A DNA stretch of 64,000 bases from Elizabethkingia sp. YR214 (GTDB lineage: Bacteria > Bacteroidota > Bacteroidia > Flavobacteriales > Weeksellaceae), in assembly GCF_003058195.1 (NCBI RefSeq), contig NZ_QBUH01000001.1, positions 434,001-498,000 of the forward strand. The letters are read 5' to 3'. Made by a program: the position numbers and the translations under genes. This document shows positions 52,825 through 62,188 of the stretch, piece by piece (within the stretch, counting starts at the first letter, position 1; every line of letters starts with the position of its first letter). The notes under the pieces were generated by a model. The model searched no databases. It had not been told where the DNA came from and saw only the letters and a list, made by a program, of their open reading frames with translations.

Positions 52825-53592
52825 TTAGAACGTTAAAACATTCTGTAAATCTTTTAGATATTCGTAGGCCGTAAGGTCAAATTTAACAGGGACAACCGAG
52901 ATATAGCCTTCACTAAGAGCCGTTTCATCAGCGTCTTCGGACTGGTCCATATTATTGAAATAACCAGATAACCAGTAGTATTTTTTACCGTGTGGATTTA
53001 TCCTTTCATCAAAGTTTTCTTCCCATTTAGCATTCGCCTGCTTACAAACTTTTATTCCTTTTATTTCCTCAGCAGGTAATTTCGGAATGTTCACATTCAA
53101 AACAATTCCTTTTGGAATAGGATTTTCTAAGACCTTTTTTACAATGCTTTGTATAAAAGTTTTTGCCTGAGAAAAATCAGCATCCCAGCTGAAGTCTAAT
53201 AAAGAAAAGCCAATAGCCTGCAAACCTTCAACTCCTGCTTCAACAGCAGCAGACATTGTCCCGGAATAGATTACATTAATAGAAGAGTTAGCCCCATGAT
53301 TAATTCCCGATACAACAAGATCAGGTTTTCGGGTAAGTATTTTATCCAGCGCAAATTTTACACAATCTACAGGAGTTCCGCTTAATGAATAATCTTTTTG
53401 CGGTCCCTCCATGCTAATTTCCTCATAGGTTAATGTAGAATTAATTGTAATAGCATGTCCTTTTCCGCTTTGTGGAGAATCCGGAGCAACTACAACAACA
53501 TCTCCGATTTCATTCATAAAGCTTACAAGATTACGAATTCCCGGAGCAGTTATTCCGTCATCATTGGTAACCAGAATCAATGGTTTTTTCAT
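52825..53592 (-). CDS. surE: 5'/3'-nucleotidase SurE
   Basis: The 255-residue enzyme has TNDDGITAPGIRNL, VVAPDSPQSGKGHAITI, SGTPVDCVKFAL and SGINHGANSSINVIYSGTMSAAVEG, all SurE metal or phosphate motifs. It dephosphorylates nucleoside monophosphates and short polyphosphate. A -7 box (TAATTTTG, 53619-53612) is 19 bases upstream. Confidence 0.96.
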   Translation of the reverse strand: MKKPLILVTNDDGITAPGIRNLVSFMNEIGDVVVVAPDSPQSGKGHAITINSTLTYEEISMEGPQKDYSLSGTPVDCVKFALDKILTRKPDLVVSGINHGANSSINVIYSGTMSAAVEAGVEGLQAIGFSLLDFSWDADFSQAKTFIQSIVKKVLENPIPKGIVLNVNIPKLPAEEIKGIKVCKQANAKWEENFDERINPHGKKYYWLSGYFNNMDQSEDADETALSEGYISVVPVKFDLTAYEYLKDLQNVLTF

Positions 53593-53611
53593 TTATTTCA
53601 AATTATTGTAA

Positions 53612-53619
53612 CAAAATTA
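53612..53619 (-). promoter_or_regulatory. -7 box upstream of surE
   Basis: The minus strand reads TAATTTTG (TAnnTTTG). Confidence 0.35.
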
Positions 53620-53653
53620 AAGAAAATAAGACCTATTTTTATAAATAAGATAT

Positions 53654-53661
53654 TAAATTTG
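53654..53661 (+). promoter_or_regulatory. -7 box of the prc gene
   Basis: TAAATTTG, 21 bases before the start codon. Confidence 0.4.
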
Positions 53662-53682
53662 ATCTTCGAAATTTCGTAAAAG

Positions 53683-55806
53683 ATGTTTAAAAAATTCTTT
53701 GGTTTTAATAAACTACTGCTGTTGTCCTCGTTAGGGACACTTATTTTTTGTTTTAATTCCCCGCAAAATGATGATGAAAAGATGCAGACCGTTATGGTCA
53801 GCGTAAGCAATACGCTGTCGTATCTTAGTTATAATGCGAAACCAATCAACGATGCTTATTCTCAGGATGTTTATAAAGAATATTTTGAAAAGTTAGATCC
53901 AAGCAAAAAATACTTTTTGCAGTCTGATATGGATGAGTTTGCAAAATATAAAACAAAATTGGATGATTACCTTAAAACAGGGGATATCACTTTCTTCAAA
54001 CTTACTAATGACAGGTACCTTCAGAGGCTTGCAGATATGGAAAAGATGTCACAGGATATCTTTGCAAAACCTATTAATCTTGATGAAGATGAAGATATTA
54101 TCATGGAGCCGAAGCTTAAAAAGAATCCGGCAAACCAGAAAGAAATGTATACGGAATGGAAGAAGTTTATTAAATATAATATTCTTCAGGAGATGCAGAC
54201 TCTAAACGAGAAAGAGGAATCACAAAAAAAGAAAAAAGATTCGGCAATTGCTAAAAAGCAAAAAGATACCATAAAGTATGAGCCGCTAACGCTGGAACAA
54301 AAGAAAGTAAAAGCGACTGGGGAAATCAAAGATCTTGTTTCCAGCATGTTTAACAGAATCAAAAAAAGAAAGAGAATGGACTGGTTCTCTTCTTACATGA
54401 ATTCTTATACAGAAGTTTTTGATCCGCATACCAACTATTTCTCTCCGAAAGATAAAGAAGATTTCGATGCTAACTTCAGTGGTAAGATTATCGGAATTGG
54501 AGCACAGATCTCGGAAAAGAAAGGTCGATTGTTTATTGGACCATTGGTAATTGGAGCTCCTGCATGGAAATCTAAACAAGTAAGCGAAGGAGATGAAGTT
54601 CTGAAAGTAAAATCAGATCCTAAGAAAGAAGCTGTAAATGTAGTGGGCATGCTTGTAGATGAAGCTGTGCGTTTAATTCGTGGTGCTAAAGGATCTGAAG
54701 TAACACTAACACTTAGAAAGAAAGATGGTTCTGTAAAAGAAGTTAAGCTAATCCGGGAGGAGGTTGAGATGGAAGATACATTTGCTAAAAGTATCGTTGT
54801 AAACTCTCCGAACGGTAAGAAATACGGATTTATATACCTGCCAAGCTTCAATGCTGATTTTAACGATTCTAAAGGAAGAAATGCTTCTACAGACGTTAAG
54901 AATGAAATTACAAAGCTAAAAGCTCAAAATGTAGAAGGTATTATTCTGGATCTTAGAAACAACGGCGGTGGATCGTTAACCGAGGTTGTGGACATTATGG
55001 GTCTATTCATGAATAGTGGACCAGTAGTACAGGTAAGAAGCCAGGACGGGAAAATTCAGGTTTTGAAAAATAAAAATAATTCACCTGTATGGACAGGACC
55101 TTTGGTACTGATGCAAAACGAGCTTTCAGCTTCAGCTTCCGAGATTTTAACTGGTGCAATTCAGGATTATGGAAGAGGAGTAATCTTAGGAGCTCCACAT
55201 TCATTTGGAAAAGGAACGGTACAGACATTTGTTTCCCTTAACAGGTTCTTGAATACTAATGATGATTACGGAGATCTTAAATTGACAATTCAGAAGTTCT
55301 ACAGAATCAGCGGAAATTCTACTCAGTTGGAAGGTGTAAAATCTGATGTTGTAATGGATGATTACTTTACATACGATGAAATCGGAGAAAAATATGATGA
55401 ACATGCATTACCATGGGATCAGATAAAATCTTCAGATTACAAGCCTCTGAATACAATTGACATGGCTGGTATCGTGAAAAGAAGTACAGAAAGAATTAAA
55501 GCAAACAAACCATATCAGCTATTAGTAGAGTCTGCAAAATGGCGCCAGGCACTTGGTAAAGAAGAAACAGTTACACTTAATCAGACTAAATTCTTTGAAT
55601 TAATGAAAAAGAGAAAAGAAGAATTGAAGAAGTTTGAATCTTTAACAAAGTACGATAATGGACTACAGTTTACTCAGTATCAGAGCGAAGTAGAACGTAT
55701 GAAAAAAGACGAGGCTTTCTCTGCGAAAAGTAAAAATTGGATTAAAAATCTTAAACGAGATTTATATCTTCAGGAGGCGATGAATGTCATATCTGAAATC
55801 AAATAA
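53683..55806 (+). CDS. prc: Carboxy-terminal processing protease Prc (Tsp), S41 family
   Basis: The 707-residue periplasmic protease has an N-terminal hydrophobic segment, a helical DUF3340-like head, a PDZ domain (about 265-360; EGDEVLKVKSDP), the S41 domain with GFIYLPSF, NNGGGS (426-431), SASASEI with the nucleophile Ser near 484 and Lys510 in SFGKGT, then a C-terminal extension of DUF3340 type. It degrades tagged or misfolded periplasmic proteins and matures cell-wall enzymes. It follows surE divergently. Confidence 0.95.
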   Translation: MFKKFFGFNKLLLLSSLGTLIFCFNSPQNDDEKMQTVMVSVSNTLSYLSYNAKPINDAYSQDVYKEYFEKLDPSKKYFLQSDMDEFAKYKTKLDDYLKTGDITFFKLTNDRYLQRLADMEKMSQDIFAKPINLDEDEDIIMEPKLKKNPANQKEMYTEWKKFIKYNILQEMQTLNEKEESQKKKKDSAIAKKQKDTIKYEPLTLEQKKVKATGEIKDLVSSMFNRIKKRKRMDWFSSYMNSYTEVFDPHTNYFSPKDKEDFDANFSGKIIGIGAQISEKKGRLFIGPLVIGAPAWKSKQVSEGDEVLKVKSDPKKEAVNVVGMLVDEAVRLIRGAKGSEVTLTLRKKDGSVKEVKLIREEVEMEDTFAKSIVVNSPNGKKYGFIYLPSFNADFNDSKGRNASTDVKNEITKLKAQNVEGIILDLRNNGGGSLTEVVDIMGLFMNSGPVVQVRSQDGKIQVLKNKNNSPVWTGPLVLMQNELSASASEILTGAIQDYGRGVILGAPHSFGKGTVQTFVSLNRFLNTNDDYGDLKLTIQKFYRISGNSTQLEGVKSDVVMDDYFTYDEIGEKYDEHALPWDQIKSSDYKPLNTIDMAGIVKRSTERIKANKPYQLLVESAKWRQALGKEETVTLNQTKFFELMKKRKEELKKFESLTKYDNGLQFTQYQSEVERMKKDEAFSAKSKNWIKNLKRDLYLQEAMNVISEIK

Positions 55807-55810
55807 TAAA

Positions 55811-55846
55811 ACCAAAGGCTGTCCGTTTAAAAGACAGCCTTTCTTA
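55811..55846 (+). terminator. Terminator of prc
   Basis: AAAGGCTGTC (55814-55823) pairs with GACAGCCTTT (55833-55842), followed by a T-rich tract. Confidence 0.8.
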
Positions 55847-55869
55847 TTAAAAAACACAAACAGAAACAA

Positions 55870-56715
55870 ATGGAGTTAACATTAAAAGAAATCTTAGAGT
55901 ATCACATCTTTTCATTAGGAAAATATTCATTAACAGTATATCAACTGATATCCTCGGCCGTTATTGTTTTAATAGGCTTAGGAATTGTACGCGTATTAAA
56001 ATCACTTATTTATAAATCCGAAAAAATTGATGTTGGTAAAAAGTTTGCTTTTGCTCAGATTTTAAAATACATCATTATTGTCTTTACTGTTATAATGGCA
56101 TTCAGAACATTGGGTGTAGATGTTTCTCCGCTTTTACTTGGAGGTAGTGTTATTCTAGTAGGTATTGGTCTTGGTTTGCAAAACCTCTTTCTGGACTTTA
56201 TCTCCGGAGTTATTATCCTTTTGGACAGAAGTATAAAAGTTGATGATGTTGTAGAGATAGAAAATGTTGTAGGGAAAGTTCAACAGATTAATATCCGTAC
56301 GTCCACCATCCTTACGAGAGATAATAAAAGTATGATTATCCCTAACTCTATTCTTACAAAAAATAAGATTGTAAATATGTCGTATGACGATGATGTTGCA
56401 AATTTCGGGATTGTTGTAGGAGTAGGATATGATTCCGATGTTAATCTTGTTATGAAGCTGATGATGGATGCAGCTAAAGAACACCCTGAGGTTTTTCAGG
56501 AAAGACCAGCTGTAGCTCGTTTGTCTAACTTTGGAGATTCTTCATTAGACTTTAGCTTGTTTTTTAATTCAAGATATTTATTTAAAGCAGAAGCTATTAA
56601 AAGTGATTTAAGACTTTCAATTCTTAATAAGTTCAAAGAGAATAATATAGATATTCCTTTCCCAATCCGGACGCTATATACCCCAGATCTCCAGAAACAG
56701 GGACAAAATCAGTAA
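55870..56715 (+). CDS. Small-conductance mechanosensitive channel (MscS family)
   Basis: The 281-residue protein has three membrane spans and the MscS pore/beta-domain patterns: LLLGGSVILVGIGLGLQNLFLDFISGVIILLDRSIKVDDVVEIENVVGKVQQINIRTSTILTRDNKSMIIPNSILTKNKIVNMS. It opens with membrane tension to release osmolytes. The gene is monocistronic. Confidence 0.94.
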   Translation: MELTLKEILEYHIFSLGKYSLTVYQLISSAVIVLIGLGIVRVLKSLIYKSEKIDVGKKFAFAQILKYIIIVFTVIMAFRTLGVDVSPLLLGGSVILVGIGLGLQNLFLDFISGVIILLDRSIKVDDVVEIENVVGKVQQINIRTSTILTRDNKSMIIPNSILTKNKIVNMSYDDDVANFGIVVGVGYDSDVNLVMKLMMDAAKEHPEVFQERPAVARLSNFGDSSLDFSLFFNSRYLFKAEAIKSDLRLSILNKFKENNIDIPFPIRTLYTPDLQKQGQNQ

Positions 56716-56788
56716 AATTTTAGGTGTAAAAAACGCAATAACTGGTATTTATCATCCCAATTTCAATTTAGATTTAATTAAAATAAGG

Positions 56789-56796
56789 TATATTTG
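56789..56796 (+). promoter_or_regulatory. -7 box of the feo operon
   Basis: TATATTTG, 18 bases before the TTG start of feoA. Confidence 0.45.
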
Positions 56797-56814
56797 TGTT
56801 TTTAAATACAAGCC

Positions 56815-57078
56815 TTGAAGAATTTAGACTCTAATAAGCTTTGCTGCTTTCCGATGGACAGAACAGGAATTATTGTCGATTATGACAATAACAATATGGA
56901 AATGCCCGGTAAAATTATTGAAATGGGACTTTTACCTAATACGCCTTTCAGGATATTATATCAGGCTCCGTTTGGAGGTCCCCTGTATGTAGAATATGGA
57001 GAAGAACGCTCCAAAGTGGCATTACGGGAAGAAGAAGCTAGATATATTATTGTGGAAGAATTAGCAGATGGAAAATAA
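56815..57078 (+). CDS. feoA: Ferrous iron transport protein FeoA
   Basis: The frame opens with a TTG that fits the promoter spacing, giving 87 residues. The SH3-like FeoA core reads CCFPMDRTGIIVDYDNNNMEMPGKIIEMGLLPNTPFRILYQAPFGGPLYVEYGEERSKVALREEEARYIIV. It aids FeoB in Fe2+ uptake. It overlaps feoB by 11 bases. Confidence 0.92.
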   Translation: MKNLDSNKLCCFPMDRTGIIVDYDNNNMEMPGKIIEMGLLPNTPFRILYQAPFGGPLYVEYGEERSKVALREEEARYIIVEELADGK

Positions 57079-59110
57079 AAAAAAATCCACCAGAATTTTA
57101 TTGGTTGGAAACCCAAACGTAGGTAAGTCTACCATTTTTAATCAGTTATGTAACCGTAATCAAAAAACGGGAAACTATTCAGGTGTAACAGTCTCCAGCC
57201 TAAAAGGGGAATATATTTATAAAGAAAATAAGGTTGAAGTAATTGACCTTCCGGGAACCTACAGTGTTTATCCTACTTCTGAGGATGAAGTTATCTGCGT
57301 AGAATATCTGATTAACGAAAGAAGTAACTACGATGGCGTATTGTATGTTGCCGATGCTCTGAATTTTAAAAGGAGTTTATTGTTGTTTGAACAAATCAGA
57401 GATTTAGGTATACCGGTAATAATGGTGGCTAATCAGATTGATGAAGCTGAAAAAAGAGGCTATTCTCTGGATGTACAGAAATTATCCGAAGAAACAGGGG
57501 TAACTGTAAATGTGACCAATGCCAAGAAGAATAGCGGTATAGATGCTGTAAGAGAAAGTATACATCTCAATAAATTTACTGCTGCAGAAGAAGCTCTTTT
57601 TCAGATTCCGGCTGAACACAAAAGCAAAATAGAAGAAGTAGTACAGAAAACAGGTGATAAGAACCTGTATAAAGCATGGTTTCAACTTTCTTCCACCAGA
57701 AAATATGTAAGCGGGCAACATCATGTTTTTCAGAATGATACTAATGCAGAAGTAAAAGGAATTGTTCCGAAACGTTTGCAGACACAAGAGACGTTACGTC
57801 GTTATGACAATATAGATCAGATAATAGATAAAGTAAGATCCAAAAGAACAATGCTGAAGGACTTGCTTACCGAAAAGTTAGATCGTCTGATGGTGCATAA
57901 ATTCTGGGGATATGTTCTTTTCCTGGTTGTTCTTTTGATTATTTTCCAGAGTGTATTCTTTCTGGCGGAATATCCAAAAGGATGGATTGAGGATTTATTT
58001 ACATGGTTCTCCTCTCTTGCAGCAACTTATTTACCAGAGGGACCTTTGAACAGTCTTATTGCAGAAGGAGTTCTCCCGGGTATTGGCGGAATTGTTGTTT
58101 TTGCACCACAGATCGGAATATTAATGTACTTCCTGTACATTATGGAAGATAGTGGTTATATGGCCAGAGTAATCTTTTTAATGGACAGATTATTACGTCC
58201 ATTCGGATTAAATGGTAAAAGTATTATTCCGCTTGTCTCTGGTACAGCCTGTGCGATTCCGGCAATTATGTCTGCCAGAAACATTGAAAATACTAAAGAA
58301 AGACTTATTACAATCCTTGTGACGCCTTTTATGACGTGCTCTGCAAGGCTTCCAATTTACAGTATTATTATAACGCTGGTAATTCCGGATGAATATATTT
58401 TAGGGATAGGTTACAGAGCTTTAGCATTGCTGGCAATGTATATGTTAGGATTTGTTACGGCACTGGTATTCTCTTTCTTCCTGAAAAAAGGGATTAAGAA
58501 TACAAACAAAAGTTTCCTGATCCTGGATTTGCCAACTTATAAAATGCCTTTATGGGGATATAACTTCAAAATGGCTTTACTGAAAGCCTGGGGGTTCATT
58601 ACGGGAGCCGGAAAAGTTATTTTTGCCGTTAGTATTATTATATGGTTCCTTAGTTATTTCGGGCCACATGATAAATTTGATATAACATCACATAAGTCTA
58701 ATGTAGAGCTGAATGACTCTTATTTAGCACTTATGGGAAAGAGTATAGAGCCGGCTATCAGTCCTCTTGGTTATGACTGGAAAATGGGTGTAGGGATTCT
58801 TACTTCATTTGCTGCCAGAGAAGTTTTTGTAGGAACAATGTCTACATTATATTCTCTTGGGGATGGAGCAGAAGATGGAAGATTGATTGATAAAATGAAA
58901 GCTGATAAGAAAGCAGACGGGACACCATTATTTACATTGGCTACCGGAGTCTCAATTCTTGTTTTCTATGCATTTGCTATGCAGTGTATCAGTACTATTG
59001 CTATTGTTTATAAAGAGACAGGAAGCAAAAAATGGACATTTATTCAGCTGATAGGAATGTCTGGTCTGGCGTATTTTGCATCGTTATTTGTATTTCAGGT
59101 ACTAAAATAA
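57068..59110 (+). CDS. feoB: Ferrous iron transporter FeoB
   Basis: The 680-residue protein has a cytosolic G domain (GNPNVGKSTIFNQL, G3 DLPGTYSVYP, G4 NQID), a GDI-like helical part, and a membrane domain with the Gate motifs SGTACAIPAIMSAR and FAAREVFVGTMSTLYSLG. It imports Fe2+. It is followed after 5 bases by a Cys-rich micropeptide. Confidence 0.97.
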   Translation: MENKKKSTRILLVGNPNVGKSTIFNQLCNRNQKTGNYSGVTVSSLKGEYIYKENKVEVIDLPGTYSVYPTSEDEVICVEYLINERSNYDGVLYVADALNFKRSLLLFEQIRDLGIPVIMVANQIDEAEKRGYSLDVQKLSEETGVTVNVTNAKKNSGIDAVRESIHLNKFTAAEEALFQIPAEHKSKIEEVVQKTGDKNLYKAWFQLSSTRKYVSGQHHVFQNDTNAEVKGIVPKRLQTQETLRRYDNIDQIIDKVRSKRTMLKDLLTEKLDRLMVHKFWGYVLFLVVLLIIFQSVFFLAEYPKGWIEDLFTWFSSLAATYLPEGPLNSLIAEGVLPGIGGIVVFAPQIGILMYFLYIMEDSGYMARVIFLMDRLLRPFGLNGKSIIPLVSGTACAIPAIMSARNIENTKERLITILVTPFMTCSARLPIYSIIITLVIPDEYILGIGYRALALLAMYMLGFVTALVFSFFLKKGIKNTNKSFLILDLPTYKMPLWGYNFKMALLKAWGFITGAGKVIFAVSIIIWFLSYFGPHDKFDITSHKSNVELNDSYLALMGKSIEPAISPLGYDWKMGVGILTSFAAREVFVGTMSTLYSLGDGAEDGRLIDKMKADKKADGTPLFTLATGVSILVFYAFAMQCISTIAIVYKETGSKKWTFIQLIGMSGLAYFASLFVFQVLK

Positions 59111-59115
59111 TTAAA

Positions 59116-59253
59116 ATGAATACACTTGTTATTCAGTATATAGTAATCGGAGCACTTCTGCTTTTTGCCTGTTTTAGGGTTTGGAAAATTTTTTCAAAAA
59201 ACTTTAGTAAGAAAAAAAGCGGTGGTTGCGACAAAAACTGTGGATGTTCATAA
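59116..59253 (+). CDS. FeoB-associated Cys-rich membrane peptide
   Basis: I start at MNTLVIQYIVIGALLLFACFRVWKIF (45 residues). One membrane helix is followed by a Lys-rich stretch and the tail GGCDKNCGCS with three Cys. Tiny Cys-rich proteins behind feoB are known in other bacteria (the FeoC-replacing or FeoB-associated type). The Cys tail may bind Fe2+ on the cytosolic side. Confidence 0.85.
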   Translation: MNTLVIQYIVIGALLLFACFRVWKIFSKNFSKKKSGGCDKNCGCS

Positions 59254-59293
59254 ATCATGTCCATAGTTGAATATTTTTTTCTTATTTATTCCG

Positions 59294-59301
59294 TATTTTT
59301 G
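59294..59301 (+). promoter_or_regulatory. -7 box of glmM
   Basis: TATTTTTG, 23 bases before the ATG, with a TTG about 24 bases further upstream. Confidence 0.45.
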
Positions 59302-59324
59302 CATAAAATTTAGCAAACAAATTT

Positions 59325-60707
59325 ATGTCATTAATTAAGAGTATTTCTGGAATTAGAGGGACAATAGGAGGTAAAACAGGAGATAATTTAACTCCTCTGG
59401 ATATAGTGAAATTCGCGTCTGCATTTGGAGCATGGCTTCAGCAGAAGAACAACAAAAAAGACATTACTTTAGTTGTTGGGCGAGATGCAAGAATATCCGG
59501 AAAAATTGTTTCTAATCTTGCATCTTCTACACTACAGTCCTTAGGGATTAATGTAATAGATTTAGGACTTAGTACAACTCCAACAGTAGAAGTTATGGTA
59601 CCGGAGCTTAATGCAGACGGTGGAATTATCTTTACAGCAAGCCATAATCCTAAAGAATGGAATGCTCTGAAGCTTTTAAATGAAAAAGGAGAGTTTATTA
59701 ATGCTCAGGATGGAGCAGATGTACTTGACATTGCAGAGAAAGAAGCTTTTGAATATATTGACGTAGATCACTTAGGAAATTACTCAGAAAACAATGAAGG
59801 AATACAAATCCACATAGACAAAGTGTTGGAGCTTCCTGAAGTTATTCCGGGCATCGTAAGAGAAAAAAGATATAAAATAGTATTGGATGCAGTAAACTCC
59901 ACAGGAGGAATTGCAATTCCAAAGCTACTGGAAAGAATGGGATGTGATGTAGTAAAGCTATATTGCGAACCAAACGGACAATTTCCCCATAACCCAGAAC
60001 CATTAAAAGAACATCTTTCAGAAATCTGTGAGCTTGTTGTAAAAGAAAAAGCAGATCTGGGAATCGTTGTAGATCCGGATGTTGACAGATTGGCACTTGT
60101 AGATGAGAATGGCGAGCTTTTTGGAGAAGAATATACATTGGTTGCAATTGCAGATTATATTCTTAGAAATAAAAAAGGAGTAGCAATTTCTAACCTTTCA
60201 TCGAGCAGAGCGTTGAGAGACGTTGCAAAATCACTGGACTCAGAATACTTTGCATCTGCAGTAGGAGAAGTAAATGTAGTGAATCTGATGAAAGAAAAAG
60301 GAGCTGTAATTGGAGGAGAGGGTAACGGTGGAATTATATTCCCTGAATTGCATTATGGTAGAGACTCTTTAGTTGGTGTAGCATTATTTTTAACCCACTT
60401 AGCACAACAGGATAAATCAGTTGCAGAACTCAGAGCAACATATCCGGATTACTATATGGGAAAAAAGAAAATTGAATTAACTCCGGAAATCGATGTAGAC
60501 AAGCTTCTTGAGAAAGTAAAAAAAGAATTCAAAAAAGAAGATATATCTACTGTAGATGGTGTTAAAATAGACTTTCCAACAAATTGGGTTCACCTTCGTA
60601 AGTCAAACACAGAACCTATTATCAGAATCTATACTGAAGCATCTTCTCAGGAAGAAGCAGACAAGTTGGCTGATGATATGATTGCTAAAATAAAAAGCTT
60701 AATTTAG
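59325..60707 (+). CDS. glmM: Phosphoglucosamine mutase (alpha-D-phosphohexomutase family)
   Basis: The 460-residue enzyme has the phospho-Ser loop TASHNPKEWNALK (Ser106), the Mg site DPDVDRLALVDE, GEGNGGIIFPE and the C-terminal phosphate-binding RKSNTEPIIRIYTEA. It interconverts GlcN-6-P and GlcN-1-P for UDP-GlcNAc synthesis. Phosphomannomutase activity cannot be excluded by sequence alone. Confidence 0.9.
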   Translation: MSLIKSISGIRGTIGGKTGDNLTPLDIVKFASAFGAWLQQKNNKKDITLVVGRDARISGKIVSNLASSTLQSLGINVIDLGLSTTPTVEVMVPELNADGGIIFTASHNPKEWNALKLLNEKGEFINAQDGADVLDIAEKEAFEYIDVDHLGNYSENNEGIQIHIDKVLELPEVIPGIVREKRYKIVLDAVNSTGGIAIPKLLERMGCDVVKLYCEPNGQFPHNPEPLKEHLSEICELVVKEKADLGIVVDPDVDRLALVDENGELFGEEYTLVAIADYILRNKKGVAISNLSSSRALRDVAKSLDSEYFASAVGEVNVVNLMKEKGAVIGGEGNGGIIFPELHYGRDSLVGVALFLTHLAQQDKSVAELRATYPDYYMGKKKIELTPEIDVDKLLEKVKKEFKKEDISTVDGVKIDFPTNWVHLRKSNTEPIIRIYTEASSQEEADKLADDMIAKIKSLI

Positions 60708-60758
60708 TTGGTGATTTTGGAAATTTTTCCGAAATTCATGATATAATCAAAAATACAT

Positions 60759-62129
60759 TTGGAAGAATTTTTTGAAAATGAAGCTGTAAAACGCTTCGAG
60801 GATATGCTAGAGAATAATGAAGAGGTGTTTTTCGATACTGAAGAATACGAGGACATTATTTCTTATTATCTGGAAATCGGCGACTATCAGTATGCCGAAA
60901 CAGCTATTAAGTATGCACAGAAACTTTATCCGGATTCAGTTAATATAAAAGTTCGCAGATTGGAATTCCTTCTTGAAAAAGAAGATAATGCAAATGCGAA
61001 AATTCTAATGAAGGAATTAGCCGGTATAGCAGATGATAATTTAGATTTTATGATCTGTTGCGCCAAATATTATTCCAACATGGGAAATCCGAGAAAGGCT
61101 ATAGATCTGTGTGAAAAAGCTCTAGAAAAAGAAGAAGATGAAGATTTCATTCATAACTTCATTGCGGACGAATATAAGAACCTGGATGATCCTTTCTCTG
61201 CATTAAAGCATTATAAGCTCGCGCTAAATTTCGAGCCAAATGATGAATATGCTTTGGAAAGTATTATGCTTTGTTATACCGAAATGAATCGGAATGAAGA
61301 AGCCCTGACTTTTATTAATGATTATTTGGATAATTACCCATTCTCTGAAACCGCATGGTACGAGTATGGAATTTTCCATTTCAATAAAAAGAACTATCAG
61401 GAAGCGATTAAAGGATTTGATTACCTGTTGGCAATTAATCCTAACTCTATGGCCGTTTATACCAATAAAGCGGCTTGTTATGAAGCCCTAAACGAATGGG
61501 AGAAGGCAATAGAAACTTATATTGATTCACAGGAATACGAGTTTACCAAATCTTATTCTTTTTACAAGATAGGACAATGTTACCAGAAGATGGAGCAGTT
61601 GATCCCTGCACTCAATGCTTTACAGAAAAGCTTACATGAGGATCCTCAGTTCCATCCGGCAATGATTGCCATTTCGGATATTTATGAAGAACTAGGTAAT
61701 CTGAATGAAGCTGCACATTTTGCACTGGAAGCATCCAGAATGAGTGAGAATAATCTGGATATACAAAAGAAACTTGCATTTCTGTATATAAGCTTAGGGA
61801 AATTGGAAGAAGCTCTTATCTGCTTGAAGAAAATGGCCGAAACAGAACCCGGAAGATTCTATAACTGGTACGCCTATACAGAAGTATTAATGTTGGTAGG
61901 TGACTATGATAAGGCAGAAGAAAAGCTATTGACGGCGCTGAAAAGACATCAGAGAGCTGAATTGTACTATCAGTTAAGTAACTGCTATTTTAACCTGAAA
62001 AGAGAAACAGAAGCCAGAGCTGCTTTAGATCAGGCATTGCGTTTGGATCCGACATTAATGAAAGATATGCAGATGAAATATCCTTATATAGATGCTGAAA
62101 TAGAAAAAGAGCGCTCTAAAACAAAATAA
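60759..62129 (+). CDS. Tetratricopeptide-repeat protein
   Basis: The start is a TTG giving MEEFFENEAVKRFEDML, a common opening in relatives. The 456-residue protein is made almost wholly of TPR units (for example GNPRKAIDLCEKALEKEED, DPFSALKHYKLALNFEPNDE, KKNYQEAIKGFDYLLAINPNS, GDYDKAEEKLLTALKRHQ). No signal peptide is seen, so it is likely cytosolic and a scaffold. Its partners are unknown. Confidence 0.88.
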   Translation: MEEFFENEAVKRFEDMLENNEEVFFDTEEYEDIISYYLEIGDYQYAETAIKYAQKLYPDSVNIKVRRLEFLLEKEDNANAKILMKELAGIADDNLDFMICCAKYYSNMGNPRKAIDLCEKALEKEEDEDFIHNFIADEYKNLDDPFSALKHYKLALNFEPNDEYALESIMLCYTEMNRNEEALTFINDYLDNYPFSETAWYEYGIFHFNKKNYQEAIKGFDYLLAINPNSMAVYTNKAACYEALNEWEKAIETYIDSQEYEFTKSYSFYKIGQCYQKMEQLIPALNALQKSLHEDPQFHPAMIAISDIYEELGNLNEAAHFALEASRMSENNLDIQKKLAFLYISLGKLEEALICLKKMAETEPGRFYNWYAYTEVLMLVGDYDKAEEKLLTALKRHQRAELYYQLSNCYFNLKRETEARAALDQALRLDPTLMKDMQMKYPYIDAEIEKERSKTK

Positions 62130-62155
62130 GGATTTGAAATTCTGAAAATGATAAA

Positions 62156-62188
62156 TAAAAAAAGCAACTGATTACAGTTGCTTTTTTA
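62156..62188. terminator. Bidirectional terminator
   Basis: AAAGCAACTG, loop ATTA, CAGTTGCTTT with A and T runs; shared by the TPR gene and the convergent membrane protein gene. Confidence 0.87.
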
